Positions 1 through 8,402 of a stretch of 52,913 bases of DNA are shown piece after piece. A program made the position numbers and the translations under genes. Position 1 is the stretch's first letter; each line of letters starts with the position of its first letter. The notes under the pieces are model-generated. The model had not been told where the DNA came from. It saw only the letters and a list, made by a program, of their open reading frames with translations, and did not search any database. The stretch is from positions 1 to 52,913 of the forward strand of contig JAMFRN010000235.1 of assembly GCA_026224805.1 (NCBI GenBank), given 5' to 3'. The stretch comes from Nevskia soli (lineage in GTDB: Bacteria; Pseudomonadota; Gammaproteobacteria; Nevskiales; Nevskiaceae).

Positions 1-678
1 CATCCGCTGGCGCTGGCCGGCGTGTGGGACCACTCCAATTTCCGCGAGGACATCCTCGGCCGCCTGCGCCGCACCTCCGCCTTCGTCGGCGGCACCACTT
101 TCGCCAGCCGGCGCGATGCCGAGGCATTGATCCAGCGCGTGCGCGGCATCCACCGCCACGTCACCGGCACCGCGCCGGACGGCCGACCCTATGCGGCCGA
201 CGATCCCGCCCTGCTGACCTGGGTCCATGTGGCGGAAATGTCCAGCTTCCTGCGTTCCTACCAACGCTACGCGCCGCACAAGCTGAGCCTGGCCGAGCAG
301 GACCGCTATTACGAGGAGACCGCGCAATTGGCGGAGATGCTTGGCGCGCACGACGTGCCGAAATCCTGCGCCGCGATCGAGCAATACCTGCGCCGCATGC
401 AGCCGCAGCTGGCCTACACCGAACGCTCGTGCGAGGTGCGTCGGGTGCTGCACCACGCGCCCGCGCCGAACCCGGCGGTCAAGCCGTTCAGCCGCCTGTT
501 CATGCAGGCGGGGGAAGACCTGCTGCCGGACTGGGCGCAGGAGATGATGGGCATCCGCACCGGCCTGAGGGTGCGGCAGGCGGTGGTGCGCTCCGGGGTC
601 AGGGCGATGGCGCCGACATTCCGCTGGGCCTTGCGCAACGGGGCCGCGGCGCGGGCCATGCTGCGGGTGCGGGGCTGA
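1..678 (+). CDS. MpaB/DUF2236-type oxygenase, 3' part
   Basis: The reading frame is open from the first base of the window, so the N-terminus lies outside it; 225 residues are visible. The block LLTWVHVAEMSSFL followed by an Arg/Tyr-rich helix and a 'YYEE' segment is typical of the DUF2236 family (MpaB-like / latex-clearing-protein-like haem oxygenases), in which the His of the WVH segment belongs to the haem or active-site region. The substrate cannot be inferred. The stop is followed by a hairpin shared with the convergent patatin gene. Family assignment is by recalled motif only; moderately sure. Confidence 0.7.
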   Translation, partial: HPLALAGVWDHSNFREDILGRLRRTSAFVGGTTFASRRDAEALIQRVRGIHRHVTGTAPDGRPYAADDPALLTWVHVAEMSSFLRSYQRYAPHKLSLAEQDRYYEETAQLAEMLGAHDVPKSCAAIEQYLRRMQPQLAYTERSCEVRRVLHHAPAPNPAVKPFSRLFMQAGEDLLPDWAQEMMGIRTGLRVRQAVVRSGVRAMAPTFRWALRNGAAARAMLRVRG

Positions 679-715
679 ATAGCCGGCCGCAATGGGCGGA
701 GTGCTCTGCCCCTAG

Positions 716-742
716 CCCTCCCCCACGATCGTGGGGAGAGGG
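716..742. repeat. GC-rich inverted repeat between convergent genes
   Basis: The perfect stem CCCCAC / GTGGGG encloses a GATC loop, with further partly paired CCCTC / GAGGG flanks. It lies between the stop of the plus-strand oxygenase and the end of the minus-strand patatin gene. A closely related element sits at 34801-34832, also between convergent genes. No T-run follows, so it may be a dispersed REP-like element acting as a bidirectional terminator rather than a classical intrinsic terminator. Confidence 0.55.
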
Positions 743-777
743 AACTCAGTCAGACGTTGCGTGGGTTCCTTCGCCTA

Positions 778-1770
778 CTACGCCGATGACGTCAAGCCGG
801 GCACCAGATAGGGCGCGTCGGGATCGTCGTTGTCGTTGTGGGGAATCATAGTGTGCGGGATGTCGCTCGAGCGCAGGCCGCCGTGGCGCAGCCACTCGAC
901 GGTGGACTTCTCCGCACGGGTGATGAGGGCGGCGGTCTGGGAAAAGTCGTAGGGCGTGACCTCGACCGGACACAGCGGCGGCACGACGATGATCTCGAGC
1001 TTGCCACTGTACAGCTCGATGTCGCGCAGCAGCTGTTTCATGATCATCAGGTTGAGCGCGTGCAACGCCATGGCGACGATGGTCGGCGGCGGCGAAGAGA
1101 TGGAGCAGGAGAACCCGGTGGGCAGCACGATGACGCGCTTGACGCCCAGTGCGGCGACGGTGGAGATCGGCGTGTTGTTGGCGACGCCGCCGTCAACCAG
1201 ATAGCGGTCGCCGTACTGCACCGGCGGAAACACCGCGGGGATGGAGGCGCTGGCCAGCACAGCCTTGTGCGCGTCGCCCTGCGAGAAACACACCTCCTGG
1301 CCGTTGTAGATGTCGGTGGCAACGACGTAGCAAGGCAGCACCGCATCCTCGAAATTTTTGAACGGCAGCAAGCTGGCGATGAGCTGTGCCAGCGACGTCG
1401 GGTCCACCAGATAGCTGCGGTGAGCCAGCAGTATGGCGAGGCCGGAGCGCACCGTTACCGGAAACACATCGTCCTGGCGGATGCGCAACCAGATCTTTTG
1501 CAGCTCGGCGATGCCCTTGATGGTAGGGCGGCCGGCGAAGTAGGCGCCGTTGATCGCGCCCACCGAGGCACCCACCACCAGATCGGGGATGACCCCCTGC
1601 CCGACCAGGGCCTTGAGCATGCCGACCTGTACCGCGCCGAGGCTGCCGCCGCCGGCGAAGACGAAGGCGGTCTGATTTTTGGCGCGCCGGGCCGGCGCGG
1701 CGCGCGACACGGCCTTGCGGGATTTCGGGGCCGGCGTTCGCTTCCTGCTGTCAGTGCGTTTGGCGGGCAT
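778..1770 (-). CDS. Patatin-like phospholipase
   Basis: This is a 330-residue serine acyl hydrolase that would cleave phospholipid or other acyl esters. The glycine-rich oxyanion motif GGGSLG (residues 41-46), the nucleophile elbow GASVG with Ser69, and the DGG motif with Asp193 make up the complete patatin Ser/Asp dyad. The Arg/Lys/Ala/Pro-rich N-terminus (residues 1-32) is a basic tail and not a signal peptide. An upstream ATG at 1899 is in frame, but the ATG at 1770 is preferred because AAGGAGT sits 5 nt upstream of it. The gene is convergent with the oxygenase and about 100 nt from the next minus-strand gene. The substrate is unknown. Confidence 0.88.
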   Translation of the reverse strand: MPAKRTDSRKRTPAPKSRKAVSRAAPARRAKNQTAFVFAGGGSLGAVQVGMLKALVGQGVIPDLVVGASVGAINGAYFAGRPTIKGIAELQKIWLRIRQDDVFPVTVRSGLAILLAHRSYLVDPTSLAQLIASLLPFKNFEDAVLPCYVVATDIYNGQEVCFSQGDAHKAVLASASIPAVFPPVQYGDRYLVDGGVANNTPISTVAALGVKRVIVLPTGFSCSISSPPPTIVAMALHALNLMIMKQLLRDIELYSGKLEIIVVPPLCPVEVTPYDFSQTAALITRAEKSTVEWLRHGGLRSSDIPHTMIPHNDNDDPDAPYLVPGLTSSA

Positions 1771-1873
1771 GCGGACTCCTTGGTTTCGCGTAGAGTGGCT
1801 GTGTACCTTCGACCTGCCCTGCCGTGCTTCCGTTCTATCCGACGTCATCGACGCCGGGGACGTCAGGTTTTTC

Positions 1874-2689
1874 TCATTGACCCAAACGTTCCAGTTCACC
1901 CAGCCACGCCTGCACCGCCTGGTTGAATTCCTGCGCCCGGTCCACCATCACCCAGTGACCGGCATTCATCGCCAAGACCCTGCAACCCGGCTTGGCGCTC
2001 AACTGCTCGATCCACGTCGGGGAGTGGAACATGAAAGGCTTTTTTGTGGCGTAAATGAACAGCATCGGGCAATCGACGGAAAGCGACACGGCACTCTTGT
2101 AGGAGCCGTAAGCCCGGGTCCACTGGATGTAATAGGGATAGTTCATCCCCGAGTTGATGTATTGGGGATCGGATTTGCACTTCAGCGCCCGCGCCATGAA
2201 CCGGGTCATGCCGTCGCCGATGGCGCCGCCCACCCTCCAGGCGAGGGCCAGCCAGTTCTGATAGCCGACTGTCATCAACTTGGCTTTGCGGGAAAGCGAT
2301 GCGGGATATTCCGACGAGATCACATCGCCGATATCGATGCCGATGATTCTTGAAACCAGTGCGGGGTTTCGCATATAAAACGCATAGCCAAAAAAGCAAC
2401 CCCAATCGTGCAGCATCAGGGTCACTTTTCGCCCCGCGGCGACCTGTTCCACGATGGCTTTGAACAGCTGCATGGTCTCGGCCAGCGACCAGGCGCGCCG
2501 CGGTTTTGTGTGATCGAATCCCGGCAGGGTAAATCGCACGCAGCGATAGCGGCTTTTGAGAGCGCTGACCTGGGAGTCCCACAGGCGATAGGTGTCGGGC
2601 CAACCATGGATCATGACGATGGTTTCGGGGCCATCGCCTTCCACGTATACATCGATACCGTCTATCTGTAGTTTCTGACTCATCTGCAT
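1874..2689 (-). CDS. Alpha/beta hydrolase (epoxide hydrolase / dehalogenase-like)
   Basis: A 271-residue alpha/beta-hydrolase-fold enzyme. HGWPD (28-32) is the oxyanion region. The nucleophile elbow reads LHDWGC with Asp95 where esterases have Ser, the signature of epoxide hydrolases and haloalkane dehalogenases. The catalytic His is probably His245 in AGHWVMVD near the C-terminus. An Asp nucleophile implies a covalent alkyl-enzyme ester intermediate. Start at ATG 2689 with AGGA about 8 nt upstream; an in-frame ATG two codons later is the alternative. Substrate unknown. Confidence 0.82.
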   Translation of the reverse strand: MQMSQKLQIDGIDVYVEGDGPETIVMIHGWPDTYRLWDSQVSALKSRYRCVRFTLPGFDHTKPRRAWSLAETMQLFKAIVEQVAAGRKVTLMLHDWGCFFGYAFYMRNPALVSRIIGIDIGDVISSEYPASLSRKAKLMTVGYQNWLALAWRVGGAIGDGMTRFMARALKCKSDPQYINSGMNYPYYIQWTRAYGSYKSAVSLSVDCPMLFIYATKKPFMFHSPTWIEQLSAKPGCRVLAMNAGHWVMVDRAQEFNQAVQAWLGELERLGQ

Positions 2690-2802
2690 TGGTCTTCCTG
2701 CAAACCGGGTGCTCCGCTTTTCGCGGCCGTGCTTTCAGCTTTTGATTCTCGGCTTTCGACCTTCGTCCCGTCCAGTCGCGCCGAGCCTCGCGTTAAAGGG
2801 CG

Positions 2803-3480
2803 CTACCAAATGAACGGCAGCAGGCGCTGCCTGACCTGCTTGCGATACTCCGCATAGCCCGGAAGATTCCCGATCAGGAATCTTTCTTCGTCAAGCAGTC
2901 TCCAGATCAGCGCGGGCAGGAGCACCATCAGCGGCAGCAAGCCCCACCACGAGCCGAGGGCAAGCGGCACACCCGCCAGCAGGGCAAGGGCTCCGGCATA
3001 CATCGGATGCCGCACCATCGCGTAGGGGCCGGTCGAGATGACGGTCTGTCCTTCCGCGATCTGGATGGTGGAAGCGCCATAGGTATTCGTCCTCAAGACG
3101 AAAAAGACGAAGAGAAATCCGAGCGCGATGAGTGCGTCGCCGAACAAGGCCAAGCCCACCGGCACCGCCGACCATCCAAAGCGATGGTCCAGGGCCGGGA
3201 CAACGATCGCGGCAAGAAATCCCGTCATCGCGATGCCCATGATGATCTTCTGTGTGGTCTCCCCTTCCGCCACCGGCCCCGCCTTCATGCGCCGTTCGAG
3301 CAGCGCCGGATCGCGGATCGCCAGATAGACTGTGATGCCGGTCGTGGCGCCGATGAAGATGGCCATGAAGACCCAGGCCTGCCAGTAGTGAAGCGTTCCC
3401 GCGGGAACGAACAGCAGCGCCGCCAGGGCAATGGTGCCCAGGACACTCGAGCGCAGGGCCCGGCCGTTCAGGCTGTTCAT
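2803..3480 (-). CDS. Isoprenylcysteine methyltransferase-family membrane protein
   Basis: A 225-residue polytopic membrane protein with four to five hydrophobic segments. The C-terminal part carries GPYAMVRHPMYAGAL and, after another membrane segment, an EERFL...GYAEYRKQVRQR block. This is the cofactor-binding signature of the bacterial ICMT/PEMT-like family, which includes NnrU-like and phospholipid methyltransferase-like proteins. The function in bacteria is usually unknown, but SAM-dependent methylation at the membrane is the working idea. Start taken at ATG 3480; an upstream in-frame ATG at 3636 would add 52 residues of non-membrane, low-similarity sequence, although neither start has a clear ribosome site. 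Confidence 0.78.
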   Translation of the reverse strand: MNSLNGRALRSSVLGTIALAALLFVPAGTLHYWQAWVFMAIFIGATTGITVYLAIRDPALLERRMKAGPVAEGETTQKIIMGIAMTGFLAAIVVPALDHRFGWSAVPVGLALFGDALIALGFLFVFFVLRTNTYGASTIQIAEGQTVISTGPYAMVRHPMYAGALALLAGVPLALGSWWGLLPLMVLLPALIWRLLDEERFLIGNLPGYAEYRKQVRQRLLPFIW

Positions 3481-3625
3481 GCGGCAACAATAACACTGAC
3501 CCGCTGCAGGCTCCGAGGCCCGCAACCTGCCGTCTGCCGCGATGCGCCACACAATGAACCGCTTGCGCTTCGAGCTGTCCAATTGAAAGTGGCACCCTCT
3601 CTCTATCGCCGTCTGGAACGCTCCA

Positions 3626-3829
3626 TTGAAATTCACCGTCAGCTTTTACCGCAGAGGGGATCTGGCCAGATCGTCCCTGATTGCGGAGTGCGTGGTTGAC
3701 ACGATCAATATTGCCGCGGCGAAGACCGCGGCGTTGACGCAGCTGACACCGCAGCACTCCGAAGTGGCGGACTGCCGCTTTTGGCATGCGACCGGATATC
3801 AGGCGCCGCGTCCCCGCCCTACATGGTGA
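3626..3829 (+). CDS. Possible small hypothetical protein (TTG start)
   Basis: A 67-residue frame opening with TTG, reading KFTVSFYRRGDL and later CVVDTINIAAAKTAAL, which looks like a small folded protein with two strands and a helix. It occupies the gap between two minus-strand genes and points the other way. There is no convincing ribosome site and I recognise no family, so it is reported only because the composition looks protein-like and nothing else explains the segment. Confidence 0.3.
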   Translation: MKFTVSFYRRGDLARSSLIAECVVDTINIAAAKTAALTQLTPQHSEVADCRFWHATGYQAPRPRPTW

Positions 3830-3851
3830 GAGCGACCGCGGCGCAAAAACC

Positions 3852-4436
3852 TTAGCCCAGCCTCTCGTCCAGCAGCTCTTCCATACGCTTGCGCGCAGAG
3901 GCGGTATTGATCCAGCCCTTGACCTCGAAGTCGGCGATGCGCAACGTCGGCAGGTAGCCGTGATCGAGGGGCAGGATGTCGGCCAGTGCATCGCGGAAGG
4001 CGCGCTGCAGGTGGCGCCCGCTGTCGCCGGGGAACAGCGGCACGGGCTTGGCGGCGCCGCCCGAGGTCTTGGGCTCGTCATGCGACTTGCGTATCCAGAC
4101 TTTCACGTCGTAGGCCAGGGGCCAGTTGGCGGGATAGCGCCGCAAGGTCATGCCGCGGTAATTATTGAAGTGCAGACCCTCGTCCACCTCGATCACCCTG
4201 GGAGCAGCGCCGGCGGCGCTGACGAACCCATCCAGGCCACGCCAGTTGCCCGCGGGCAGGACCTCGGGCAGGTCCAGACCGGTGAGGTCGTGATAGATCG
4301 AGCGGAGCAGTGGCCAGCGCTTGCCGCTGGCCTGCTTGCCGGGCCGCATCAGCCAGTCCGGCGCAGCGGTTTCGATCCTGCCGCCGGTGACCTGAAGCAC
4401 AAGATCGAGGACGGCTTTCTGGATGGGTGCGGGCAT
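3852..4436 (-). CDS. Conserved-looking hypothetical protein
   Basis: A 194-residue soluble protein of unknown function. The N-terminal third contains an RSIYHDLTGLDLPEV segment, the middle an acidic FIEVDE-like stretch leading to HFNNYRG and RRYP, and the C-terminus LPTLRIADFEVKGWI followed by a charged helix. The arrangement suggests an alpha/beta fold, possibly nuclease-like, but no catalytic motif can be named. The ATG at 4436 is chosen because conserved-looking sequence begins there; an ATG at 4502 is in frame. Nothing in the neighbourhood indicates a role. Confidence 0.6.
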   Translation of the reverse strand: MPAPIQKAVLDLVLQVTGGRIETAAPDWLMRPGKQASGKRWPLLRSIYHDLTGLDLPEVLPAGNWRGLDGFVSAAGAAPRVIEVDEGLHFNNYRGMTLRRYPANWPLAYDVKVWIRKSHDEPKTSGGAAKPVPLFPGDSGRHLQRAFRDALADILPLDHGYLPTLRIADFEVKGWINTASARKRMEELLDERLG

Positions 4437-4736
4437 GTCGCTCGGCTGAAATAAGTACGCTTGCGAGAGAGTGTAACTCTTAGAACAGGATGCGCCCGGC
4501 ATTACTGAGAGTAATGATTTCCTCGCGTATCGAACTAAAATGGGGCTTACCGTAATCCGTCTTTAATCCTTTTGTTTAGGTGGCTCCCGGATTCCGCTGC
4601 ACTGCAGCCGAGCCGCGCTTACTACTCGAATCAAATGTTAAGCCGCAGCTAGACTTGCTCCAGAAGTTCAAGGGCCAACAGTAGAACAAGATAACGGAAA
4701 AGCATGATCTGAGGACTTTGGGGATTCATCGCCCCT
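4437..4736. other. AT-richer intergenic stretch
   Basis: About 300 nt, noticeably richer in A/T than the surrounding genes, upstream of the minus-strand hypothetical gene. It probably holds that gene's promoter. I see no RNA gene, repeat or convincing frame in it. Confidence 0.4.
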
Positions 4737-5057
4737 CTAGCCAGCAGATGCAAAACGCCACTGGAAGAAAGCGACAAGCAGGCCGAACAGCAGCATCGCC
4801 AGCAGGTTCTCGAAAAACGATTGCACCGTGAAACCGTGCTTGGGCCAGGCCGCGGGCAAGGGAACGACGACGTAGCTCATCACGAAAAACACCACCACGC
4901 CGTAAAGCAGGCCGCCGGCCACCCAGTGCCGGTCCAGCAGGGGAATCCGTGCGGCGGCGAGGATGTAGATTGCGGCGATGAGAAGCGACATGGCCCATTG
5001 CAGAACCAACCCCAGGGCCGCGCTGTAGAGGTCGCCGTAAAAGTACGGCTTGCCCAT
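4737..5057 (-). CDS. Small polytopic membrane protein, start probably damaged
   Basis: A 106-residue protein with about three membrane helices, belonging to a type of small integral membrane protein of unknown function. The only usable start in this frame is ATG 5057. The frame stays open upstream to about 5192, and the extra codons read like the proper N-terminus of the family (CGGFIAGTIDIG, then INWISPVIILRAG). No ATG, GTG or TTG exists in that extension. An ATG at 5194-5196 lies in the neighbouring frame, so a one-base shift near 5170-5195 would restore a full gene. Either a frameshifted gene or a sequence error is likely. Confidence 0.6.
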   Translation of the reverse strand: MGKPYFYGDLYSAALGLVLQWAMSLLIAAIYILAAARIPLLDRHWVAGGLLYGVVVFFVMSYVVVPLPAAWPKHGFTVQSFFENLLAMLLFGLLVAFFQWRFASAG

Positions 5058-5323
5058 AACGCCGAAGGTGCCGGCGCGCAGGATGATGACGGGGCTGATC
5101 CAGTTGATGAGTGCGGCGGAGCCGATATCGATGGTGCCGGCGATGAAGCCGCCGCATCGGATGGCTTTGGATATCGAAACGGGTCGATGGGTTCATGCCG
5201 GCGACTCGGTGCCGCAAGTAGCCGTTCGATGCCGCAGCGGGCCACGGGGTTGCAAGGCGCAGCGGATTGCCTTGCGGATGAAACCTTGCTCGACTAGTCT
5301 GAATCACCACAGAGGGTGACCAA

Positions 5324-5707
5324 ATGACACGGATATTGTTCGTCGGCCAGCGGCCGGAAACGGTGGACTTCTCCGATCCCGCCATCCCGCCGGGCTTCAA
5401 TGCCGAGAAGATCAATGCCGGAATTGCGGTGGCCGTCAGCAAGATGGCGGAGCGCGGCTGGCAGGGGGACCCTTTCATGATCCCGCCCGACGAGACCGCC
5501 GGCCCGTTGGTGGAGAAGCAGCTCGCCAGCAAGAGCTATGACTGCGTGGTGATCGGCGGCGGCATCCGGATGCCGCCCAAGAGCCTGTGGCTGTTCGAGA
5601 CGGTGGTCAACGCCGTGCGCAAGGCCGCTCCCAACGTGCCCATTGCATTCAACACGCGGCCGGAGGATACCGCCGAAGCCGCTGCCCGCTGGTTAAAAAC
5701 CGGCTGA
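5324..5707 (+). CDS. Conserved hypothetical protein, Rossmann-like
   Basis: A 127-residue protein starting TRILFVGQRPETVDF. The middle reads YDCVVIGGGIRMPP, then LFETVVNAVRKAAPNVPIAFN, and it ends with an amphipathic helix. The alternation of beta strands and helices and the VVIGGGIR segment suggest a Rossmann-like or flavodoxin-like fold, but no nucleotide-binding glycine pattern is certain. AGGGTGACCAA precedes the ATG. It stands alone, and no function is claimed. Confidence 0.7.
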   Translation: MTRILFVGQRPETVDFSDPAIPPGFNAEKINAGIAVAVSKMAERGWQGDPFMIPPDETAGPLVEKQLASKSYDCVVIGGGIRMPPKSLWLFETVVNAVRKAAPNVPIAFNTRPEDTAEAAARWLKTG

Positions 5708-5774
5708 TCGTGGCGCGACGCTCCGCGCCGGCCTTGGGACCGGCTACTGCCCGGAGCATCCAGGCGAACCAGTT

Positions 5775-5987
5775 CTACTGGTTATGCGGTTGGTCGCAGC
5801 GCCCGTCCTGATCGCAGTGTTCGTGATCGTCATGGTTGCGGTCATCGCCGTGTGCGGGATCACCCCCATTGCGCGGCTGGGCGGATAATTCCGCATCATT
5901 GCGGTTGGCGTCATTACGGTCATCAACCGTGAAGGCGCAGGACGCAAGCGGCAACAAAGCCGCGAGGATCAAAAAAGTAAGCTTCAT
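5775..5987 (-). CDS. Small Asp/His/Asn-rich lipoprotein
   Basis: A 70-residue protein with a textbook lipoprotein signal: a Lys-containing start, a hydrophobic stretch and the lipobox LASC with Cys17 as the lipidated residue. The mature part is very rich in Asp, Asn and His (for example DDRNHDDHEHCDQDG), which could bind divalent metal, and it contains two further Cys. The start is fixed by GGAGGAAACC immediately before ATG 5987. Expected to be anchored in the outer or inner membrane. No family recognised. Confidence 0.7.
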   Translation of the reverse strand: MKLTFLILAALLPLASCAFTVDDRNDANRNDAELSAQPRNGGDPAHGDDRNHDDHEHCDQDGRCDQPHNQ

Positions 5988-6078
5988 GGTTTCCTCCACC
6001 AACCAGCGTGAGCATTCCCACCACAATCCGTTCATCCAAGGGGACGCTGCATCGCACCGGCCTTGCCGCCGCGGCGAC

Positions 6079-6153
6079 CTACATGCGCCGCGCGACAAAA
6101 ATGATCAGACAGACAATCAAAATCGTTCCGAGAATTCCGCCACCGAATAACAT
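6079..6153 (-). CDS. 24-residue single-pass membrane microprotein
   Basis: The tiny gene reads MLFGGGILGTILIVCLIIF and ends VARRM: a glycine-rich entry, one membrane helix and a short basic tail that would stay in the cytoplasm by the positive-inside rule. The start is supported by AAAGGAGATACCT directly upstream of the ATG at 6153, one of the best ribosome sites in the window. Short hydrophobic proteins of this layout often go unannotated. It lies 91 nt downstream of the small lipoprotein gene on the same strand, and the two might share a stress or envelope role, which is a guess. Confidence 0.6.
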   Translation of the reverse strand: MLFGGGILGTILIVCLIIFVARRM

Positions 6154-6702
6154 AGGTATCTCCTTTGCCTGAGCCTGCTCGCGGACAATCCGCGGCAAAA
6201 CCTGGCAATGCCAGTGGAGCACTTCCGGGCGCGCAGTTCTGTGCGTTTGCGTGCTTATGCGAACCAATCATGCCGGCCTTGCCGGGGCAGCCGGGAACGC
6301 CCTGCCCCAGCAAGGCCGAATGAGACAGGACCCGCAACATGGCATGTTCAGCGCCGACGGCAACAACGCCAGTGTGAAGTGGCAGGACTTGCTGCGCGGG
6401 AATACTGGGCACTATGTGATGGTGAAGCAGCAGGCGGCTTTGGCCGACGGCGGAATGCCGTCCGCCTTACCCTTCACCCGCGATCAGGCCCGATTGCCCA
6501 CTGCGGGCGCGTTTCGTCGATGGGGGCCAGCAGCACCAATTGGGTACGTGTGAATTTTTTGTGGCAGCTAGAGGCTTTTACGATACCGAACAAGGGCTTC
6601 GCGGCGGCGCCGGGTGCGGGACGATTTTCGGCGCGCAGCCGTCCACATCTCCGAGGGCAACTGCGCTAGTCTTGCCGCCCGCCTAGGCGCCGAGACCCCC
6701 TC
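6154..6702. other. Intergenic region without a supported gene
   Basis: About 550 nt between divergent genes. Several short frames exist on both strands, but none has a ribosome site with recognisable protein character. It probably carries the promoters of the microprotein gene and of the SHOCT-domain gene. Confidence 0.35.
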
Positions 6703-7497
6703 ATGCAGCAGCTCACTTCTTCGGGCAATCAGACAATTCAGGAACTGGCGCAACGCTACGGCGTCAGCGCCGATGCGGTGAGGACACTGTTGTATTCGGT
6801 CTCTGCCGGCGGCGGCACCATGGCGCAGTTTTACCATCCCGATCTTGGCGGCGGCGGCCAGTGGATGCGCGGCGGCATGACCATGGTCGGCGACATGTTC
6901 AATCACGGCTTGCAGGCGACGGTGAACGGCCTGTGCTCCGAACTTTCCTCGCTGCTGGGCAGCCAGCAGGTTTTCCTGCCGCCGCCTCCGCAGAACACGG
7001 ACGGCGGCTTCATCGCGGCGGGCAATTCCTGGTGGCCGGGCGACCTGGGCATCCCCAGCTCCAGCGGCGGCCAGAACGATGCGCGTTATGCCTACTTCCC
7101 GCAGACGCGGCGGCTCGCCATATCCCGCAATGGGCAGATTTCGGTGTACGACACGCTGGATCACCAGATCGGCGGCGTGCAGCAGCAGCAAGGCGGCTAT
7201 GCCGGCTCGCTGTCGTTCAGCAGCCAGTACGGCACCTTCACCGTCGACAGCCTGCCGCTGCTCAGCCCCGCGCAGCCGCCGCCGCAACAGCCCCCTGCGC
7301 CCTATCAGTCACCGATTCAGGAGCCGCAGCCGCATTACGCATCGCCGCCCCCGTCGCTGCAAAACTTCAGTGGCGCACCGCAGTCGCACGACGAAATCCT
7401 GAACTCGGTAGAACGCCTGGCCAACCTGCATGAGAAAGGCATCCTTTCCGACGACGAGTTCAGGAGCAAGAAGGCGGAGTTGCTGGCGCGGCTCTAG
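6703..7497 (+). CDS. SHOCT-domain protein with N-terminal HTH-like segment
   Basis: 264 residues. The first 30 (TIQELAQRYGVSADAVRTLL) look like a helix-turn-helix. The middle is a Gly-rich, low-charge domain with a Pro/Gln-rich linker (about 185-225). The last 35 residues (SVERLANLHEKGILSDDEF and the following helix ending ELLARL) form a clear SHOCT domain, a short C-terminal oligomerisation or interaction module. Function unknown; the combination of an HTH-like head and a SHOCT tail suggests a structural or regulatory protein. There is no signal peptide. Confidence 0.72.
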   Translation: MQQLTSSGNQTIQELAQRYGVSADAVRTLLYSVSAGGGTMAQFYHPDLGGGGQWMRGGMTMVGDMFNHGLQATVNGLCSELSSLLGSQQVFLPPPPQNTDGGFIAAGNSWWPGDLGIPSSSGGQNDARYAYFPQTRRLAISRNGQISVYDTLDHQIGGVQQQQGGYAGSLSFSSQYGTFTVDSLPLLSPAQPPPQQPPAPYQSPIQEPQPHYASPPPSLQNFSGAPQSHDEILNSVERLANLHEKGILSDDEFRSKKAELLARL

Positions 7498-8204
7498 ACA
7501 GGCGACCGAATCGCAGCGGTTTTGCGATGGCACACAAGGCGATCTGCTCCGCCTGATGCCCTTGCCGCACAATCTTGGGCCTGAGTACGAGCCAGGCAGC
7601 GGGGCAGCCGTTTTTGGTCTTCCGCGCGACGGACGGTGGGACCTGAACGGCCGAGCAGCTGGACCGGCAGCGCATCCTGATATTCCGTCCGCAACGGATA
7701 CCAATCAGGCAGATCAGGGCTTGATCCGCACCGATCCGCAGGAAGCCCGGTCAGGACTGCATCAGAGGCCGATCCCGCAAACCACGCCGGTAGCGGCGTA
7801 AAGGCTCGCGGCGACGCGCCGCGCAAACCGCCTGAGGGTCCATTCAGGACCGCTGTTCGGTAAAGCGGATTTTCCGTGCGCCGCCCGCCCTATAGTTGTG
7901 CAGGACGATGAGCACAAAGACCTAACACCGCGTCAGGGCTGGAGCGGAATCCGGGGAGCCGGCTCGCCGTCGCGCAGCGGCCAGCCTGGATACGGATTGT
8001 CACAATTCGCGCGGCGGGAGCCAGTTGCAGCCGGTGTTGATACTTGCAGCACAACACAAATGCCTGAAATTGTTTATGGTTTGGCAATCCGCACCGCACA
8101 AACCCGGCGAATTTGTGAGTGGTTTGAATCTTGCAGACATCTTGATCGCCTTAGACTAGACTTCTAAGCATATGAATTATTGGAGAGTACGGAGGTTACC
8201 TTAA
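7498..8204. other. Intergenic region upstream of the synthase operon
   Basis: About 700 nt without a convincing gene. The distal part (roughly 8050-8200) becomes A/T-richer and is the likely promoter region of the megasynthase operon. No strong -35/-10 pair stands out, and I see no riboswitch-like or repeat structure. Confidence 0.35.
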
Positions 8205-8402
8205 GTGCATCGGCACATCGGTAATCGTCCTATTCCAAACCGGTACCTGATCAACCCAGGACCGGGTCATATTAAATATATTTCAGCTCGAGGGGGCATT
8301 AATATCATGCGGGATCAAGGGCTTGCGCTGATTGTGGCACCTTGGTGCAACTCCATGCACGGCGGAGGTCTGGCGCAGTCGCGCGGGCTGGTGCGCCCGT
8401 GA
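8205..8402 (+). CDS. Possible leader peptide ORF coupled to the operon
   Basis: A 65-codon frame starting GTG, with GGAGG ending 9 nt upstream, the best ribosome site near the operon start. Its stop overlaps the start of the sulfatase-fold gene in the 4-nt pattern GTGA (8399-8402). The product is basic and Gly/Ile-rich with no recognisable family. The sulfatase-fold gene has no good ribosome site of its own, so this frame may exist mainly to deliver ribosomes to it. Alternatively, the sulfatase-fold start could be misplaced and this frame spurious. Confidence 0.35.
   Translation: MHRHIGNRPIPNRYLINPGPGHIKYISARGGINIMRDQGLALIVAPWCNSMHGGGLAQSRGLVRP

Noticed and set aside
6251..6553. 100-codon plus-strand frame between divergent genes
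   Set aside because: No ribosome site, no recognisable fold, composition typical of non-coding GC-rich DNA.
7898..8167. 89-codon plus-strand frame upstream of the synthase operon
   Set aside because: No ribosome site and no protein-like pattern.
8131..8176. Sigma-70 promoter for the synthase operon
   Set aside because: TTGATC and TTGCAG have no well-spaced -10 partner; too weak to annotate.
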